Source: Stenotrophomonas sp. MYb238
GTDB lineage: Bacteria > Pseudomonadota > Gammaproteobacteria > Xanthomonadales > Xanthomonadaceae
Reading direction: 5' to 3'
NCBI RefSeq assembly: GCF_009496535.1
Contig: NZ_WIDL01000011.1
Span: 62,001 to 126,000 of the forward strand
DNA length: 64,000 bases
The notes beneath the pieces are model-generated. The model worked only from the letters and a program-made list of their open reading frames with translations. It had not been told where the DNA came from and made no database searches. Each line of letters opens with the position of its first letter. Positions within the stretch are counted from its first letter, which is position 1. A program made the position numbers and the translations under genes. This document shows, one piece after another, positions 27,009 through 39,640 of the stretch.

Positions 27009-29819
27009 GTGAAACATCCGACCCAACATCGGCGGCCCGCGTGCCGCCACACCGCCCTCTGCGAATCCCTCTCGACCGGCCTTGCGCGCCTGCTGCTGGT
27101 TCCAGCCGCATTCGGCCTGGCCGCCCCCGCGGCCATGGCGCAGGCGCAGCAGGAGAAGCCGACCACGCTCGACCGCGTCACCGTCACCGGCTCCAACATC
27201 CCCCGCACCGACACCGAGACGCCCTCGCCGGTCCAGGTCATCACCCGCCAGGAGATCGACCGCACCGGCAAGAACAACGTTGGCGAATACCTGCAGACCC
27301 TGACCGCCGACGGCTCCGGCTCCATTCCCAAGACCTTCGGCAACGGCTTCGCCGGCGGTGGCGCCGGCATCTCGCTGCGCGGCCTCGGCGCCGGCTCCAC
27401 CCTGATCCTGTTGAACGGCCGGCGCATGGCCACCTACGGCCTGGCCGACGACGGCCAGAAGGTGTTCACCGACCTGAGCACCATCCCGCTGGACGCGGTG
27501 GAGCGCATCGACGTGCTCAAGGACGGCGCCTCGGCCATCTACGGTTCGGACGCCATCGCCGGCGTGGTCAACATCATCCTGCGCTCGGACTTCACCGGCG
27601 CCATCCTGCGCGGCTCCTACGGCCTGTCCGGCGACAGCGACGGCGACCAGCGCAAAGCCACCCTCACCGCCGGCACCGGCAGCCTGGCCGAGGACGGCTG
27701 GAACGCCTTCTTCAGCCTGGACGTGGGCAAGAGCGATGCGATCCGCACCTCCGACCGCCGCGACCGCAAGTGGATCGGCACCGGCGACCTGCGCCGCTGG
27801 GGCTACGACATCGACGGCAGCCAGTTCCTCGCCGGCGCCTTCAACGGCACCGCCGGGCAGGGTTCCTCGCCCACCGGCAGCGTCTACTCGCCCGACGACA
27901 GCACCATCACCAGCCTGCCGGGCTGCGCGGCGCTGTCGTCGGTGTCGCCGCAGGACCCGCGCGGCGGCTGCGTGTGGGACGCCACCCGCTTCCGCGACCT
28001 CGCGCCGGAGGAGAAGTACGCCAATGTGTTCGGCCGCGCCACGTTCGCCTTCGGCGACAGCTCCGAGGTCTACGTGGAGATGGGCTACTCCAAGAAGAGC
28101 ACCACCTTCCGCAACACGCCCTCGAACATTTCCGGCAGCTGGGGCTACCCCGGCGGCCCGGTCAACGCCAACAGCGGGCCGGACGCGATCATGCTGGGCG
28201 CCGACCATCCGGACAATCCCTATGGCGTCCCGGTACGCGTGCGCTATTCGGCGTTCGACGTCGGCCCGCGCGTGACCAACAACACCAACGAGTTCATCCG
28301 CTTCCTGGCCGGGGTCAAGGGCATCTGGGGCGACTGGGACTACGACACCGCCTACCTGCACTCGAGCACCAGCCTGTTGAACGAGCGCACCGGATTCCTG
28401 CGCTACAGCGCGGTGAAATGCGTGCTGTCCGATCCGGACTGCGCGGCCGGCGTGTGGAACCTGGGCCAGGGCGCGGAGGGCAACCCGCAGAGCCTGTACG
28501 ACTACATCTCCCCGACCATCAGCGCCCGCGCCAAGAGCGAACTGGACATGTTCGACTTCAAGGTATCGCGCGTGCTGGCCGACCTGGCGGGCGGCCCGCT
28601 GGGTCTGGCGCTGGGCACCGAGTGGCGCAAGACCAGCAACTCGCTGACCCCGCAGACCTATACCGACCAGGGCGACATCATCGGCCTGGGCTACTCGGCC
28701 TACGACGGCACGCAGAACGTGTACGCCGCCTACGCCGAACTATCCGCGCCGGTGCTCGAGCAGCTGGAACTCAACGCCGCGGTCCGCTACGACAAGTACG
28801 AAAGCGGCGACGACGCGGTCAAGCCCAAGGTCGGCTTCAAATGGACGCCGGCCGAATGGTTCGCCCTGCGCGGTACCTATGCCGAAGGCTTCCGCGCCCC
28901 CAACCCGGCCGAGAACGGCGACGGCGGACTGGCCGCGTTCTCGCGCGCCAATGATCCGGTGCGCTGCCCCGACGGCACCCCCGCACCGGGCGCCACCCAG
29001 GCCGACTGCGGCCTGCAGCCGGTGGCGATCATCACCAAGCCCAACCCCGACCTGGAGCCGGAAGAGTCCAAGAGCTATTCGCTGGGCATCGTGCTGCAAC
29101 CCACCCGCACCACCTCGGTCACGATCGACGCGTGGCGCATCGAGCGCACCAACGAAATCGCGCAGGGCGACACCGACGCGGCCATAGCCGCCGGCGACGT
29201 GCTGCGCGACTCCAACCTGCTCAACGGCGTCGCGGGCACCGGCTCGATCCTGGCGGTGAACACCTCCTACGTGAACGCCGCCCAGTCGCAGGTGGAAGGC
29301 GTCGACGTGGATCTGCGCCAGGACATCGCGCTGGGCGAGGCCGGCGACCTGCGCCTGGACGCGCAGTGGAGCCACACCCGCAAGTTCGAGCGTACCGACG
29401 GCGGCGTCACCCACGAATACGCCGGCACCCACGGCAACTGCGACGTGACCAACTGCATCGGCACCCCCAAGGACAGGGCCAACTTCGGCGCCACCTGGAG
29501 CCACGATGCCTGGTCGCTCAGCGGCATCGTCAACTACATCGGCAAGATGGACAACAAGGACGAGCGCGGCGGCGACTACCTGTCCTTCTACGCCGACGGC
29601 ACGCCGGTGGAGACGATCCCCTCCTTCACCACCTTCGACCTGTCCGGGCGCTGGAACGTCACCGACGCGCTGGAACTGAGCGCCTCGGTGCAGAACGTGT
29701 TCGACCGCATCGCCCCGCTCGACCCGGCCACCTATGGCGCGGTCAACTACAACCCGCTGCACTACAGCGGCGCCATCGGCCGCTACTTCACCGTCGGCGC
29801 CAAGTACACCTTCAACTGA
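27009..29819 (+). CDS. TonB-dependent outer-membrane receptor
   Basis: 936 residues from a GTG start with GGAGAG upstream. Signal peptide (ending AAPAAMA), then TonB box-like [13 protein letters not shown]. The plug domain has [38 protein letters not shown] and [28 protein letters not shown]. The 22-strand barrel follows, with [25 protein letters not shown] and [19 protein letters not shown]. The C-terminus is [11 protein letters not shown], with Phe penultimate rather than terminal. It is of the group common in Xanthomonadaceae that imports plant or polymer-derived nutrients; the ligand cannot be deduced. The adjacent tonB suggests a dedicated energiser. Confidence 0.95.
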   Translation: MKHPTQHRRPACRHTALCESLSTGLARLLLVPAAFGLAAPAAMAQAQQEKPTTLDRVTVTGSNIPRTDTETPSPVQVITRQEIDRTGKNNVGEYLQTLTADGSGSIPKTFGNGFAGGGAGISLRGLGAGSTLILLNGRRMATYGLADDGQKVFTDLSTIPLDAVERIDVLKDGASAIYGSDAIAGVVNIILRSDFTGAILRGSYGLSGDSDGDQRKATLTAGTGSLAEDGWNAFFSLDVGKSDAIRTSDRRDRKWIGTGDLRRWGYDIDGSQFLAGAFNGTAGQGSSPTGSVYSPDDSTITSLPGCAALSSVSPQDPRGGCVWDATRFRDLAPEEKYANVFGRATFAFGDSSEVYVEMGYSKKSTTFRNTPSNISGSWGYPGGPVNANSGPDAIMLGADHPDNPYGVPVRVRYSAFDVGPRVTNNTNEFIRFLAGVKGIWGDWDYDTAYLHSSTSLLNERTGFLRYSAVKCVLSDPDCAAGVWNLGQGAEGNPQSLYDYISPTISARAKSELDMFDFKVSRVLADLAGGPLGLALGTEWRKTSNSLTPQTYTDQGDIIGLGYSAYDGTQNVYAAYAELSAPVLEQLELNAAVRYDKYESGDDAVKPKVGFKWTPAEWFALRGTYAEGFRAPNPAENGDGGLAAFSRANDPVRCPDGTPAPGATQADCGLQPVAIITKPNPDLEPEESKSYSLGIVLQPTRTTSVTIDAWRIERTNEIAQGDTDAAIAAGDVLRDSNLLNGVAGTGSILAVNTSYVNAAQSQVEGVDVDLRQDIALGEAGDLRLDAQWSHTRKFERTDGGVTHEYAGTHGNCDVTNCIGTPKDRANFGATWSHDAWSLSGIVNYIGKMDNKDERGGDYLSFYADGTPVETIPSFTTFDLSGRWNVTDALELSASVQNVFDRIAPLDPATYGAVNYNPLHYSGAIGRYFTVGAKYTFN

Positions 29820-29840
29820 TCCGCTCCCGGATCATGTCGG

Positions 29841-29873
29841 CCGCGGAAGCCCGCTCATCCCGGGCTTCCGCGG
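29841..29873 (+). terminator. Strong hairpin after the receptor gene
   Basis: CCGCGGAAGCCCG (29841-29853) and CGGGCTTCCGCGG (29861-29873) form a perfect 13-bp stem with a 7-nt loop, 22 bp after the stop. No T-tract follows. The rest of the 322-bp gap up to the tRNA (29820-30141) shows no gene or other clear site except the tRNA terminator. Confidence 0.65.
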
Positions 29874-30102
29874 TGCGGATGCGGCGCACGCCCCGGGCGC
29901 GACGGGATCGGCCACGCGCGATTGCTACGGCATGCGCACGCAGACCGCATGGAAGGGAAACCGTCGCATGCGGCAGGCACCGCCGGTGTTGAAAGCGGCT
30001 TCCCGATCCGGCCAGGCCGCGGCGCGATGCCGGTAGCAAGCGCGGCGTTTCCGCTCTCCTTGCCGGAACCGCAGAATCTCCCCGGCGGTTTTCCGGGACA
30101 AC

Positions 30103-30134
30103 AAAAAAGGCCTGCATCGTGCGATGCAGGCCTT
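30103..30134 (-). terminator. Rho-independent terminator of tRNA-Asn
   Basis: On the minus strand a 12-bp stem (AAGGCCTGCATC with GATGCAGGCCTT, loop GCAC) is followed by a run of six T (complement of the A-run at 30103-30108). It begins 8 bp after the tRNA 3' end. Confidence 0.93.
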
Positions 30135-30141
30135 CGAATTC

Positions 30142-30218
30142 TGGCGCCCGAAGTTGGACTCGAACCAACGACCCCCTGATTAACAGTCAAGTGCTCTAAC
30201 CGGCTGAGCTATTCGGGC
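30142..30218 (-). tRNA. tRNA-Asn (anticodon GTT)
   Basis: 77 nt with encoded CCA. Acceptor arms GCCCGAA and TTCGGGC pair perfectly. The anticodon loop CTGTTAA is closed by CTTGA/TCAGG, giving anticodon GTT. The T arm GTTGG-TTCGAGT-CCAAC is canonical. It lies between rlmH and the receptor gene and has its own terminator. Confidence 0.98.
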
Positions 30219-30242
30219 GGGGACGCGCATTCTATACGCTTG

Positions 30243-30713
30243 TCATGCCCGATGGTAGGGGTGATTGGCCAGCATCGCGGCCGCCCGGTACAGCTGCTCG
30301 GCGACCACCAGCCGCACCAGCATGTGCGGCAGGGTCAGCGGGCCGATCGACCAGGTCTCGTCGGCGATCGCCGACACCTCGGGCGAATGCCCTTCCGGGC
30401 CGCCGATCAGGAACGCGAGGTCGCGGCCCTGCGCGCGCCAGTGTTCCAGGCGCTGGGCGAGCCGTTCGGAGCTGAGCTGGCGGCCGGGCACGTCCAGCGC
30501 CACCACGTAGGGATTCTTCGGCAGCGCCGACAGCACGCGCCGGCCCTCGTCCTCGATGGCCCGCTTCGGGTCGCGGCCCTTGCCGCGCAGGCCCGGCTCG
30601 ATCTCCACCAGTTCCAGCGGCAGCCAGTGCGACAGGCGCTTCTGGTATTCGGCGAACCCCTGCGCCACCCATGACGGCGCGCGTTCCCCGGTGGCGATCA
30701 GTCTGGCTTTCAT
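30243..30713 (-). CDS. rlmH: 23S rRNA (pseudouridine1915-N3)-methyltransferase RlmH
   Basis: 156 residues from ATG 30713, the standard size (a longer open frame upstream is spurious). SPOUT-knot features are visible: VVALDVPGRQLSSERLAQRLEHW, LAFLIGGPEGHSPEV, WSIGPLTLPHMLVRLVVAEQLYRAAAMLANHPYHR. It methylates pseudouridine 1915 in helix 69 of 23S rRNA in the assembled 70S ribosome. It follows rsfS by 74 bp on the same strand, the conserved rsfS-rlmH pair. Confidence 0.97.
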   Translation of the reverse strand: MKARLIATGERAPSWVAQGFAEYQKRLSHWLPLELVEIEPGLRGKGRDPKRAIEDEGRRVLSALPKNPYVVALDVPGRQLSSERLAQRLEHWRAQGRDLAFLIGGPEGHSPEVSAIADETWSIGPLTLPHMLVRLVVAEQLYRAAAMLANHPYHRA

Positions 30714-30787
30714 GGCGCCTCTCCCGGCACGGCGTCGAAACGAAGACGGCGCCCTGCGGCGCCGTCGCGAGGCAATCGCCGGATAGG

Positions 30788-31201
30788 TCAGCCGGCTTCC
30801 TGCTCTTCCCCGTCGGACGACGGTGGCTGGTCGCCCACCGTCCACAGGCGCTCGAGCGCGTAGAACTCGCGCACGCGCGGCAGCATCACGTGCACGATCA
30901 CGTCGCCCAGGTCCACCAGCACCCATTCGGCCTCGCGCTCGCCTTCCACGCCCAGCGGCATCACGCCCAAGTCCTTGGCGAAACGCACCACTTCATCGCC
31001 GATGGACTTGACGTGGCGGGTCGAGGTGCCCGAAGCGATGACCAGGTAATCGGCGACGCTGGACTTGCCGCGGACGTCGATCTCCACGGCGTCCTTGGCC
31101 TTGAGCTCTTCCAGCGCCGCGTGCACGGAGGCCAGCAGGGCGGGAACGGACGGCGGCGGATTGGGCAACTGGGTCTTGATGACTTGGGCTTCGGTGGTCA
31201 A
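30788..31201 (-). CDS. rsfS: Ribosomal silencing factor RsfS
   Basis: 137 residues. The only usable start is TTG at 31201, because a stop lies just upstream in frame. Family core: [44 protein letters not shown] and [34 protein letters not shown]. RsfS binds L14 on the 50S subunit and blocks subunit joining during starvation. It is preceded by a good -10 box and followed by rlmH. Confidence 0.95.
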   Translation of the reverse strand: MTTEAQVIKTQLPNPPPSVPALLASVHAALEELKAKDAVEIDVRGKSSVADYLVIASGTSTRHVKSIGDEVVRFAKDLGVMPLGVEGEREAEWVLVDLGDVIVHVMLPRVREFYALERLWTVGDQPPSSDGEEQEAG

Positions 31202-31230
31202 AGCGGCGGAACTCGATGAATGAAGGGGCG

Positions 31231-31236
31231 ATTATA
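31231..31236 (-). promoter_or_regulatory. -10 box of the rsfS-rlmH transcript
   Basis: On the minus strand TATAAT, a perfect consensus, lies at 31236-31231 in the 58-bp gap between nadD and rsfS. The predicted leader is about 23 nt. The -35 region (ATGCCG) is poor. Confidence 0.55.
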
Positions 31237-31259
31237 GAGAACCCGGCCCCGCCCGGCAT

Positions 31260-31964
31260 TCACGCCGCGGCGCAGCCGTAGAGGTGATGGGCGGCGATGT
31301 AGCCGGCGACCGCGGCCGGCACCAGGCCGCGCCAGTGCCCGCCGGCGGCGATCAGGCCGCGCACGGCGGTGGCCGATTCGGCCTGCAGCGGCTGGCGCAG
31401 GCGCCAGACCCGGCCGGCCGGCCGCGCGCGCAGGCATGCCGGCGCGTCGGCCCAGGCATCGCGCAGCCGCGTGGCCAGCACCCCGGGCAACTGCCCGTCC
31501 AGCGCATTGCCGGGGCGCTCGGCCACGACGATATGCGCCAGCTCGAGCAGGTGTTCCCATTCATGCCAGGTCGGCAGGCCCAGCAGGCTGTCGGCGCCCA
31601 TCAGCAGCGCCACCGGCGCATCGGCTCCGGTCTCGTTGCGGATCTCGCGCAGCGTATCCACGGTCCACGACGGTACGCCCGGCTGGCGGGCGGCGCGGCG
31701 CAGCTCGCGGGTATCGAGCTGCAGGCCGTCTTCGCCGGCGATCGCCAGTTCCAGCATGCGCGTGCGCTGCGCGGCGTCGGCGCCCGGCGGCGGGCGATGC
31801 GGCGGGTCGGCGGCGGGCATCATCCGCACCGGCGTGTGCAGTTCGTCGCGGGCGCGGCGGGCGATGGCCAGGTGGCCGTTGTGGACCGGGTCGAAGGTGC
31901 CGCCGTAGATCAGCAGCAGTTCGGAAGCAGGCCGCGTTCGGCGTGGCCCCGGCGCGGGGAGCAC
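31260..31964 (-). CDS. nadD: Nicotinate-nucleotide adenylyltransferase
   Basis: 234 residues from a GTG at 31964, two bases after the holA stop. Nucleotidyltransferase motif GGTFDPVHNGHLAIARRA near the N-terminus, PAADPPHRPP, and LLMGADSLLGLPTWHEWEHLL are typical. It adenylates nicotinate mononucleotide to deamido-NAD in NAD synthesis. The C-terminal ISSTxxR element is altered to SATAVRGLIAAG. Part of lptE-holA-nadD-rsfS-rlmH. Confidence 0.95.
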   Translation of the reverse strand: MLPAPGPRRTRPASELLLIYGGTFDPVHNGHLAIARRARDELHTPVRMMPAADPPHRPPPGADAAQRTRMLELAIAGEDGLQLDTRELRRAARQPGVPSWTVDTLREIRNETGADAPVALLMGADSLLGLPTWHEWEHLLELAHIVVAERPGNALDGQLPGVLATRLRDAWADAPACLRARPAGRVWRLRQPLQAESATAVRGLIAAGGHWRGLVPAAVAGYIAAHHLYGCAAA

Positions 31965-31966
31965 GG

Positions 31967-33010
31967 TCAGCGCGTCCCGCGGGCCAGCAGGCGCACCGCC
32001 TGCGCTTCGGCCACGGCCAGCAGCAGGCGTTCCAGCGCCAGCCAGGGGTCGCCCTCGGCGCGGCCCTTGGCCATGCGGTCGACCTGCCCGGCCTCGGCCA
32101 CGAAACGTTCCCAGCGCTGTGGCGCCGGGTGCCGCTGCAGCGCGCGCTTGAACGGCGCCTGCCGCGATTCCCAGATGCCACGCGCCTTCATCTCGCCGGC
32201 GAGGTTGCCGCCGCCGGCCTGCACCCGCGCCAGTCCGGCGGTGAGCAGCAGCTCGCGGATCAGGATCGGGGTCAGCGCGGCCACCGCCTCGCCCTCGGCG
32301 CGCAGCCCGGCGAGCATGCGGATGACCGCCGGCGGCTGCCCGGAGAACGCCGCCTCGACCAGGCGGAACACGTCGTAGCGCGCGGCGTCGGCGACCAGCG
32401 CTTCCATCTTCGCCACGTCCAGGGTCTGGCCCTCGGCCAGCAGCGCGAGCTTGTCGATTTCCTGCGCGGCGGCGAGCAGGTTGCCTTCCACGCGCTCGCT
32501 CAAGCGCTGCACCGCGGCCGGCTCGGCACGCAGCCCCCTGGCGCGCAGGCGGCGCTCGATCCAGTCGCCCAGTTCGTGCGGCTTGATCGCCCACGCCACC
32601 GACAGCACGCCGGTGCGCGCCACCGCGTCGGCCCACTTGCCATGGTGCGACTTGCTCCACTCGCCGGCGGTGATCAGCAGCACCACGTCGGCCGGCGGCC
32701 GCGCGCAGAACTCGCTGATGACCTCGGCCCCCTCCTTGCCCGGCTTGCCGCCGGGCAGGCGCAGCTCGACCAGCCGCCGCGCGCTGAACAGGCTCGGCGC
32801 GTTGAAGCTGGAGGCCAGCTGGCCCCAGTCGAAATCGCGTCCGTCGGCGTCGAACACCTCGCGCTCGCCGATGCCTTCGGCGCGCGCCCTGGCGCGCACC
32901 GCGTCGGCCGCTTCCAGCACGCGCAGCAGTTCGGGGCCGGCGATCAGGTAGACCGGCGCCAGCGGCTGCGCGCCGGCCTGGCTGGCGAGCTGTTCGGGAC
33001 GCAGTTCCAT
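31967..33010 (-). CDS. holA: DNA polymerase III subunit delta
   Basis: 347 residues, normal size. Recognised from VYLIAGPELLRVLEAADAVRARA, LFSARRLVELRLPGGKPGKEG, VVLLITAGEWSKSHHGKW and RVEGNLLAAAQEIDKLALLAEG (conserved EGNLxAAxQEIxKL). Delta opens the beta clamp in the clamp-loader complex. The stop is followed almost directly by nadD. lptE ends 43 bp upstream. Confidence 0.96.
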   Translation of the reverse strand: MELRPEQLASQAGAQPLAPVYLIAGPELLRVLEAADAVRARARAEGIGEREVFDADGRDFDWGQLASSFNAPSLFSARRLVELRLPGGKPGKEGAEVISEFCARPPADVVLLITAGEWSKSHHGKWADAVARTGVLSVAWAIKPHELGDWIERRLRARGLRAEPAAVQRLSERVEGNLLAAAQEIDKLALLAEGQTLDVAKMEALVADAARYDVFRLVEAAFSGQPPAVIRMLAGLRAEGEAVAALTPILIRELLLTAGLARVQAGGGNLAGEMKARGIWESRQAPFKRALQRHPAPQRWERFVAEAGQVDRMAKGRAEGDPWLALERLLLAVAEAQAVRLLARGTR

Positions 33011-33052
33011 CGCTCAGCGCCCGCGCGCCTGGGCCGCCATCGTCGGCATGCG

Positions 33053-33598
33053 TCAGTCGTCCTTGCCGGTCGCCGGAGCGGCGGTGCGTTCCTTCTCCAT
33101 CTGCGCGCGCACCACGCTGTCGATGCGGCGCAGGATCGAGGCGGACATCTCGCGGCGCAGCTCGTCGGCGAGGATCTCGCGTTCGGTGGTGGTGCCGGTG
33201 GCGTCGGTCGGTTCGGACACGTAGTCGCGCGACAGTTCGATCACCTGTTCCGGCACCAGCACGCTGCCGTCCGGACGCAGGAAAGCGAAGATGACCGCGT
33301 AGCGCATGCTGTATTCCTGCGTGCGGCCCTGCGCGTCGATGGCGATCGGCAGGTCGCCCCAGCGCTCGGAGCGGACCTGCAGCCGGGCCGCGCCCTTGCC
33401 GGGCTCGTCCTCGCCGACGACGATCGCGCCGGAGGCATGCAGCCCGCGTCCCAGCAGCTTGACCAGCTCGCTGTAGCGCACCGTGGATTCGACCTTCACC
33501 GCCGGCGTGTCGTCCGGCAGGGTGAGCTTGTTGCGCAGGTGGAAGCCGCAACCGGTCAGGCTCACGGCGAGGACGAGGGCGGTCAGGTATCGGGTCAT
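33053..33598 (-). CDS. lptE: LPS-assembly lipoprotein LptE
   Basis: 181 residues from ATG 33598. Lipoprotein signal MTRYLTALVLAVSLTGCGFHLR with lipobox LTGC and the GFHLR start of mature LptE. Further family traits are RYSELVKLLGRGL and LPIAIDAQGRTQEYSMRYAVIFAF. LptE plugs the LptD barrel in the outer membrane for LPS export. The usual leuS-lptE-holA order is kept, but 315 bp of palindromic DNA separate it from leuS. Confidence 0.95.
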   Translation of the reverse strand: MTRYLTALVLAVSLTGCGFHLRNKLTLPDDTPAVKVESTVRYSELVKLLGRGLHASGAIVVGEDEPGKGAARLQVRSERWGDLPIAIDAQGRTQEYSMRYAVIFAFLRPDGSVLVPEQVIELSRDYVSEPTDATGTTTEREILADELRREMSASILRRIDSVVRAQMEKERTAAPATGKDD

Positions 33599-33800
33599 GG
33601 GCACAGTCTGGCGGAGCCGGCCGGGAGCGGCAACAGAAAACGGCCCGCATCATCGCCCATCGGGTGTGAGCGGGGATGAAACCGGCATCGCTGATTCATT
33701 GTTCGGAAACGCACACCGAGCGTGCGGAGGCAACGCGGAGCCTAACGCTCACGCGCTCCTGGTCCGGAGGCATTCGCGAAAACCGGTTGCCAAGGCCCAG

Positions 33801-33893
33801 CCCCCCAAGTTGGGGGGCGATCCGCGCATAGCGCGGATGGGGGGATGGAAGCTCAAGGCGCGGGGCCCAAAGTTCCGCAGGCGGAACTTTGGG
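33801..33893. repeat. Array of palindromes between leuS and lptE
   Basis: The 315-bp gap 33599-33913 contains CCCCCCAA/TTGGGGGG around 33801-33817, CCGCGC/GCGCGG near 33822-33836, a perfect 13-bp hairpin CCCAAAGTTCCGC (33866-33878) / GCGGAACTTTGGG (33881-33893), and a further CCGC/GCGG pair just before the leuS stop. There is no U-tract. They may act as REP-like 3' hairpins of the leuS mRNA. Confidence 0.7.
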
Positions 33894-33913
33894 GGGTGAC
33901 CGCCGCAGGCGGA

Positions 33914-38057
<4,144 letters not shown>

Positions 38058-38100
38058 CGGCCGCGCGCGCTCCGCCGTGGGGAGCGCGCGCCGTGCAGGT

Positions 38101-38703
38101 TCAGCGCGGCGCGAGCCGCGCCAGCAGCGCCAGCCACAGCGCCCAGCCCAGGAAGGCCAGCCGCTGCGCCATCGCCACCGGCATGACGCTGCCGAACACG
38201 AAGGCGCTGCACAGCATCCACACCGCGCAGGCCACGGCCAGGGTCGCGACCGGGCGCCACGCCGCATCCCGCGCCGCGCCCACGCGCAGCATCGCCGCGC
38301 CGGCGCAGAACGCCACCAGCCACAGCAGCCAGACGCTGGCATGCGCCTGGCTGGCGCGGTTCTCGATGTCGTCCACGTCCAGCGGGAACACCCCCATCGC
38401 CGCGAACGCCAGCCCGGCCAGCAGCAGCATCTGCCCGGCCACACGCAGTGGGCGCGAGGCGGCGGCGGGCATGCGCAGCAGCAGGCCGAGCGCGGCCAGC
38501 GCCGCCAGCAGGCCCGGCAGCACGAAGCCCACCGCATTGAACGTCCCCGCGCCGGGAACGCCGGTCGCGCCCAGCAGCGAAACCGGGTGGCGCATCTGAT
38601 CGTAGAACGGCAGGCGCGCACCGAAGACCGCCAGCGCCACCAGCCACACCACCACCGACGCCGGTCCGGCCCAGCGCAGCATCTGTTTCCACACCATCGG
38701 CAT
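38101..38703 (-). CDS. DUF998 family membrane protein
   Basis: 200 residues with six hydrophobic helices, e.g. GPASVVVWLVALAVFG, FVLPGLLAALAALGLLLRM, GQMLLLAGLAFAAMGVFPLDVDD and VATLAVACAVWMLCSAFVFG. FPLDVDD after helix three and the overall pattern fit DUF998. Inner membrane, function unknown. The start ATG at 38703 is followed two codons later by another ATG. Confidence 0.8.
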   Translation of the reverse strand: MPMVWKQMLRWAGPASVVVWLVALAVFGARLPFYDQMRHPVSLLGATGVPGAGTFNAVGFVLPGLLAALAALGLLLRMPAAASRPLRVAGQMLLLAGLAFAAMGVFPLDVDDIENRASQAHASVWLLWLVAFCAGAAMLRVGAARDAAWRPVATLAVACAVWMLCSAFVFGSVMPVAMAQRLAFLGWALWLALLARLAPR

Positions 38704-38801
38704 CCGATCCCTTCGACGCCGGCGCGCGCGGGCGCCAGCCAACGCCGGCGATTGTGAGGGTTGCGCCGCCGGCGCGCACGCCGGCGCGGCGCGCGCACGG
38801 C

Positions 38802-39572
38802 TCAAGCGCCGGCTCCGGCGATCTCCACGCGGCGGTTGGGCGCTAGGCAGCGCACGCGCTCGGCGCGCGGCGCCTTGCCGCAGTCCACCAGCGGCTGCGC
38901 GCTGCCGCGTCCTTCCGCGCGCACCGACCCGGCGGGAATGCCGCGCGCCAGCAGGTAATCGCGCACGGCTTCGGCGCGGCGCTGCGAGAGCCGCAGGTTG
39001 TAGGCGTCGCTGCCGATCTCGTCGGTGAAGCCGACCACGGTCAGCTGCGCCGTGCCGGCGCGCGCGCCCAGGCGGGCGACCACCTCGTCCAGTTGCGTCC
39101 TGCCCGCCGCGGACAGCTCCGCGCTGTCGAAGGCGAACAGCGCATCGGCGGAAATGCGCAGCGGCGGTGGCGGAGCGGGCGGCGGCGGCGGCGCGGCCGC
39201 CACCGGCGCCGGCTCCAGCAGCGCCGCGCAGGTGGCCGGTTTCCACGACTGGCCCACGGCCACGCCCTTGCCGTCGAAATGGATCTGGAACTGGCACTGC
39301 ACCGGCGGCGCGCCCACCGAGCGGCGGAAGTTGAACAGGTAGTTCCATTCGCGCACGCCCCACAGGCCCTCGCCGAAATGCGGCGTGCCGAGCAGCGCAT
39401 ACAGCTGCTGCTTGTTCATGCCCGGCGCATACTGGCGCAGGCCCTCCAGGCTCACGTAGGTCCCGCCCGCCGGATGGGCGCGCGCCGGGTCGGGGAAATC
39501 CCCGCGTACCTGCGCGCCGCCGCACCCGGCCAGCAATGCCGCCATCGCCATCGTCGTCCACTTCATGTCCAT
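38802..39572 (-). CDS. Lipoprotein with BamE-like and OmpA C-terminal domains
   Basis: 256 residues. Lipobox LAGC within the first 17 residues. The first part (YAPGMNKQQLYALLGTPHFGEGLWGVREWNYLFNFR) is a SmpA/BamE-like fold. A Pro/Ala linker ([10 protein letters not shown]) leads to an OmpA-like peptidoglycan-binding domain: FAFDSAELSAAGRTQLDEVVARL, VVGFTDEIGSDAYNLRLSQRRAEAVRDYL and CLAPNRRVEIAG. It tethers the outer membrane to the cell wall. It lies downstream of the trimeric autotransporter by 68 bp on the same strand; similar OmpA lipoproteins (e.g. SadB-type helpers) can accompany such adhesins, so a helper role is plausible. Confidence 0.9.
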   Translation of the reverse strand: MDMKWTTMAMAALLAGCGGAQVRGDFPDPARAHPAGGTYVSLEGLRQYAPGMNKQQLYALLGTPHFGEGLWGVREWNYLFNFRRSVGAPPVQCQFQIHFDGKGVAVGQSWKPATCAALLEPAPVAAAPPPPPAPPPPLRISADALFAFDSAELSAAGRTQLDEVVARLGARAGTAQLTVVGFTDEIGSDAYNLRLSQRRAEAVRDYLLARGIPAGSVRAEGRGSAQPLVDCGKAPRAERVRCLAPNRRVEIAGAGA

Positions 39573-39640
39573 GCCAGCCCCCGTTGCGTTCGTCGCTCAT
39601 GTGCGCGGCGGCACCGGCCACGCCGGTGCGCGCCGGGCGC

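Noticed and set aside
29874-30100. Small genes in the gap between the receptor and tRNA-Asn
   Set aside because: Only overlapping GC-rich frames without start signals or recognisable motifs.
25025-30218. Genomic island integrated at tRNA-Asn
   Set aside because: No integrase and no duplicated tRNA end could be seen; the cassette genes have the normal composition of the chromosome.
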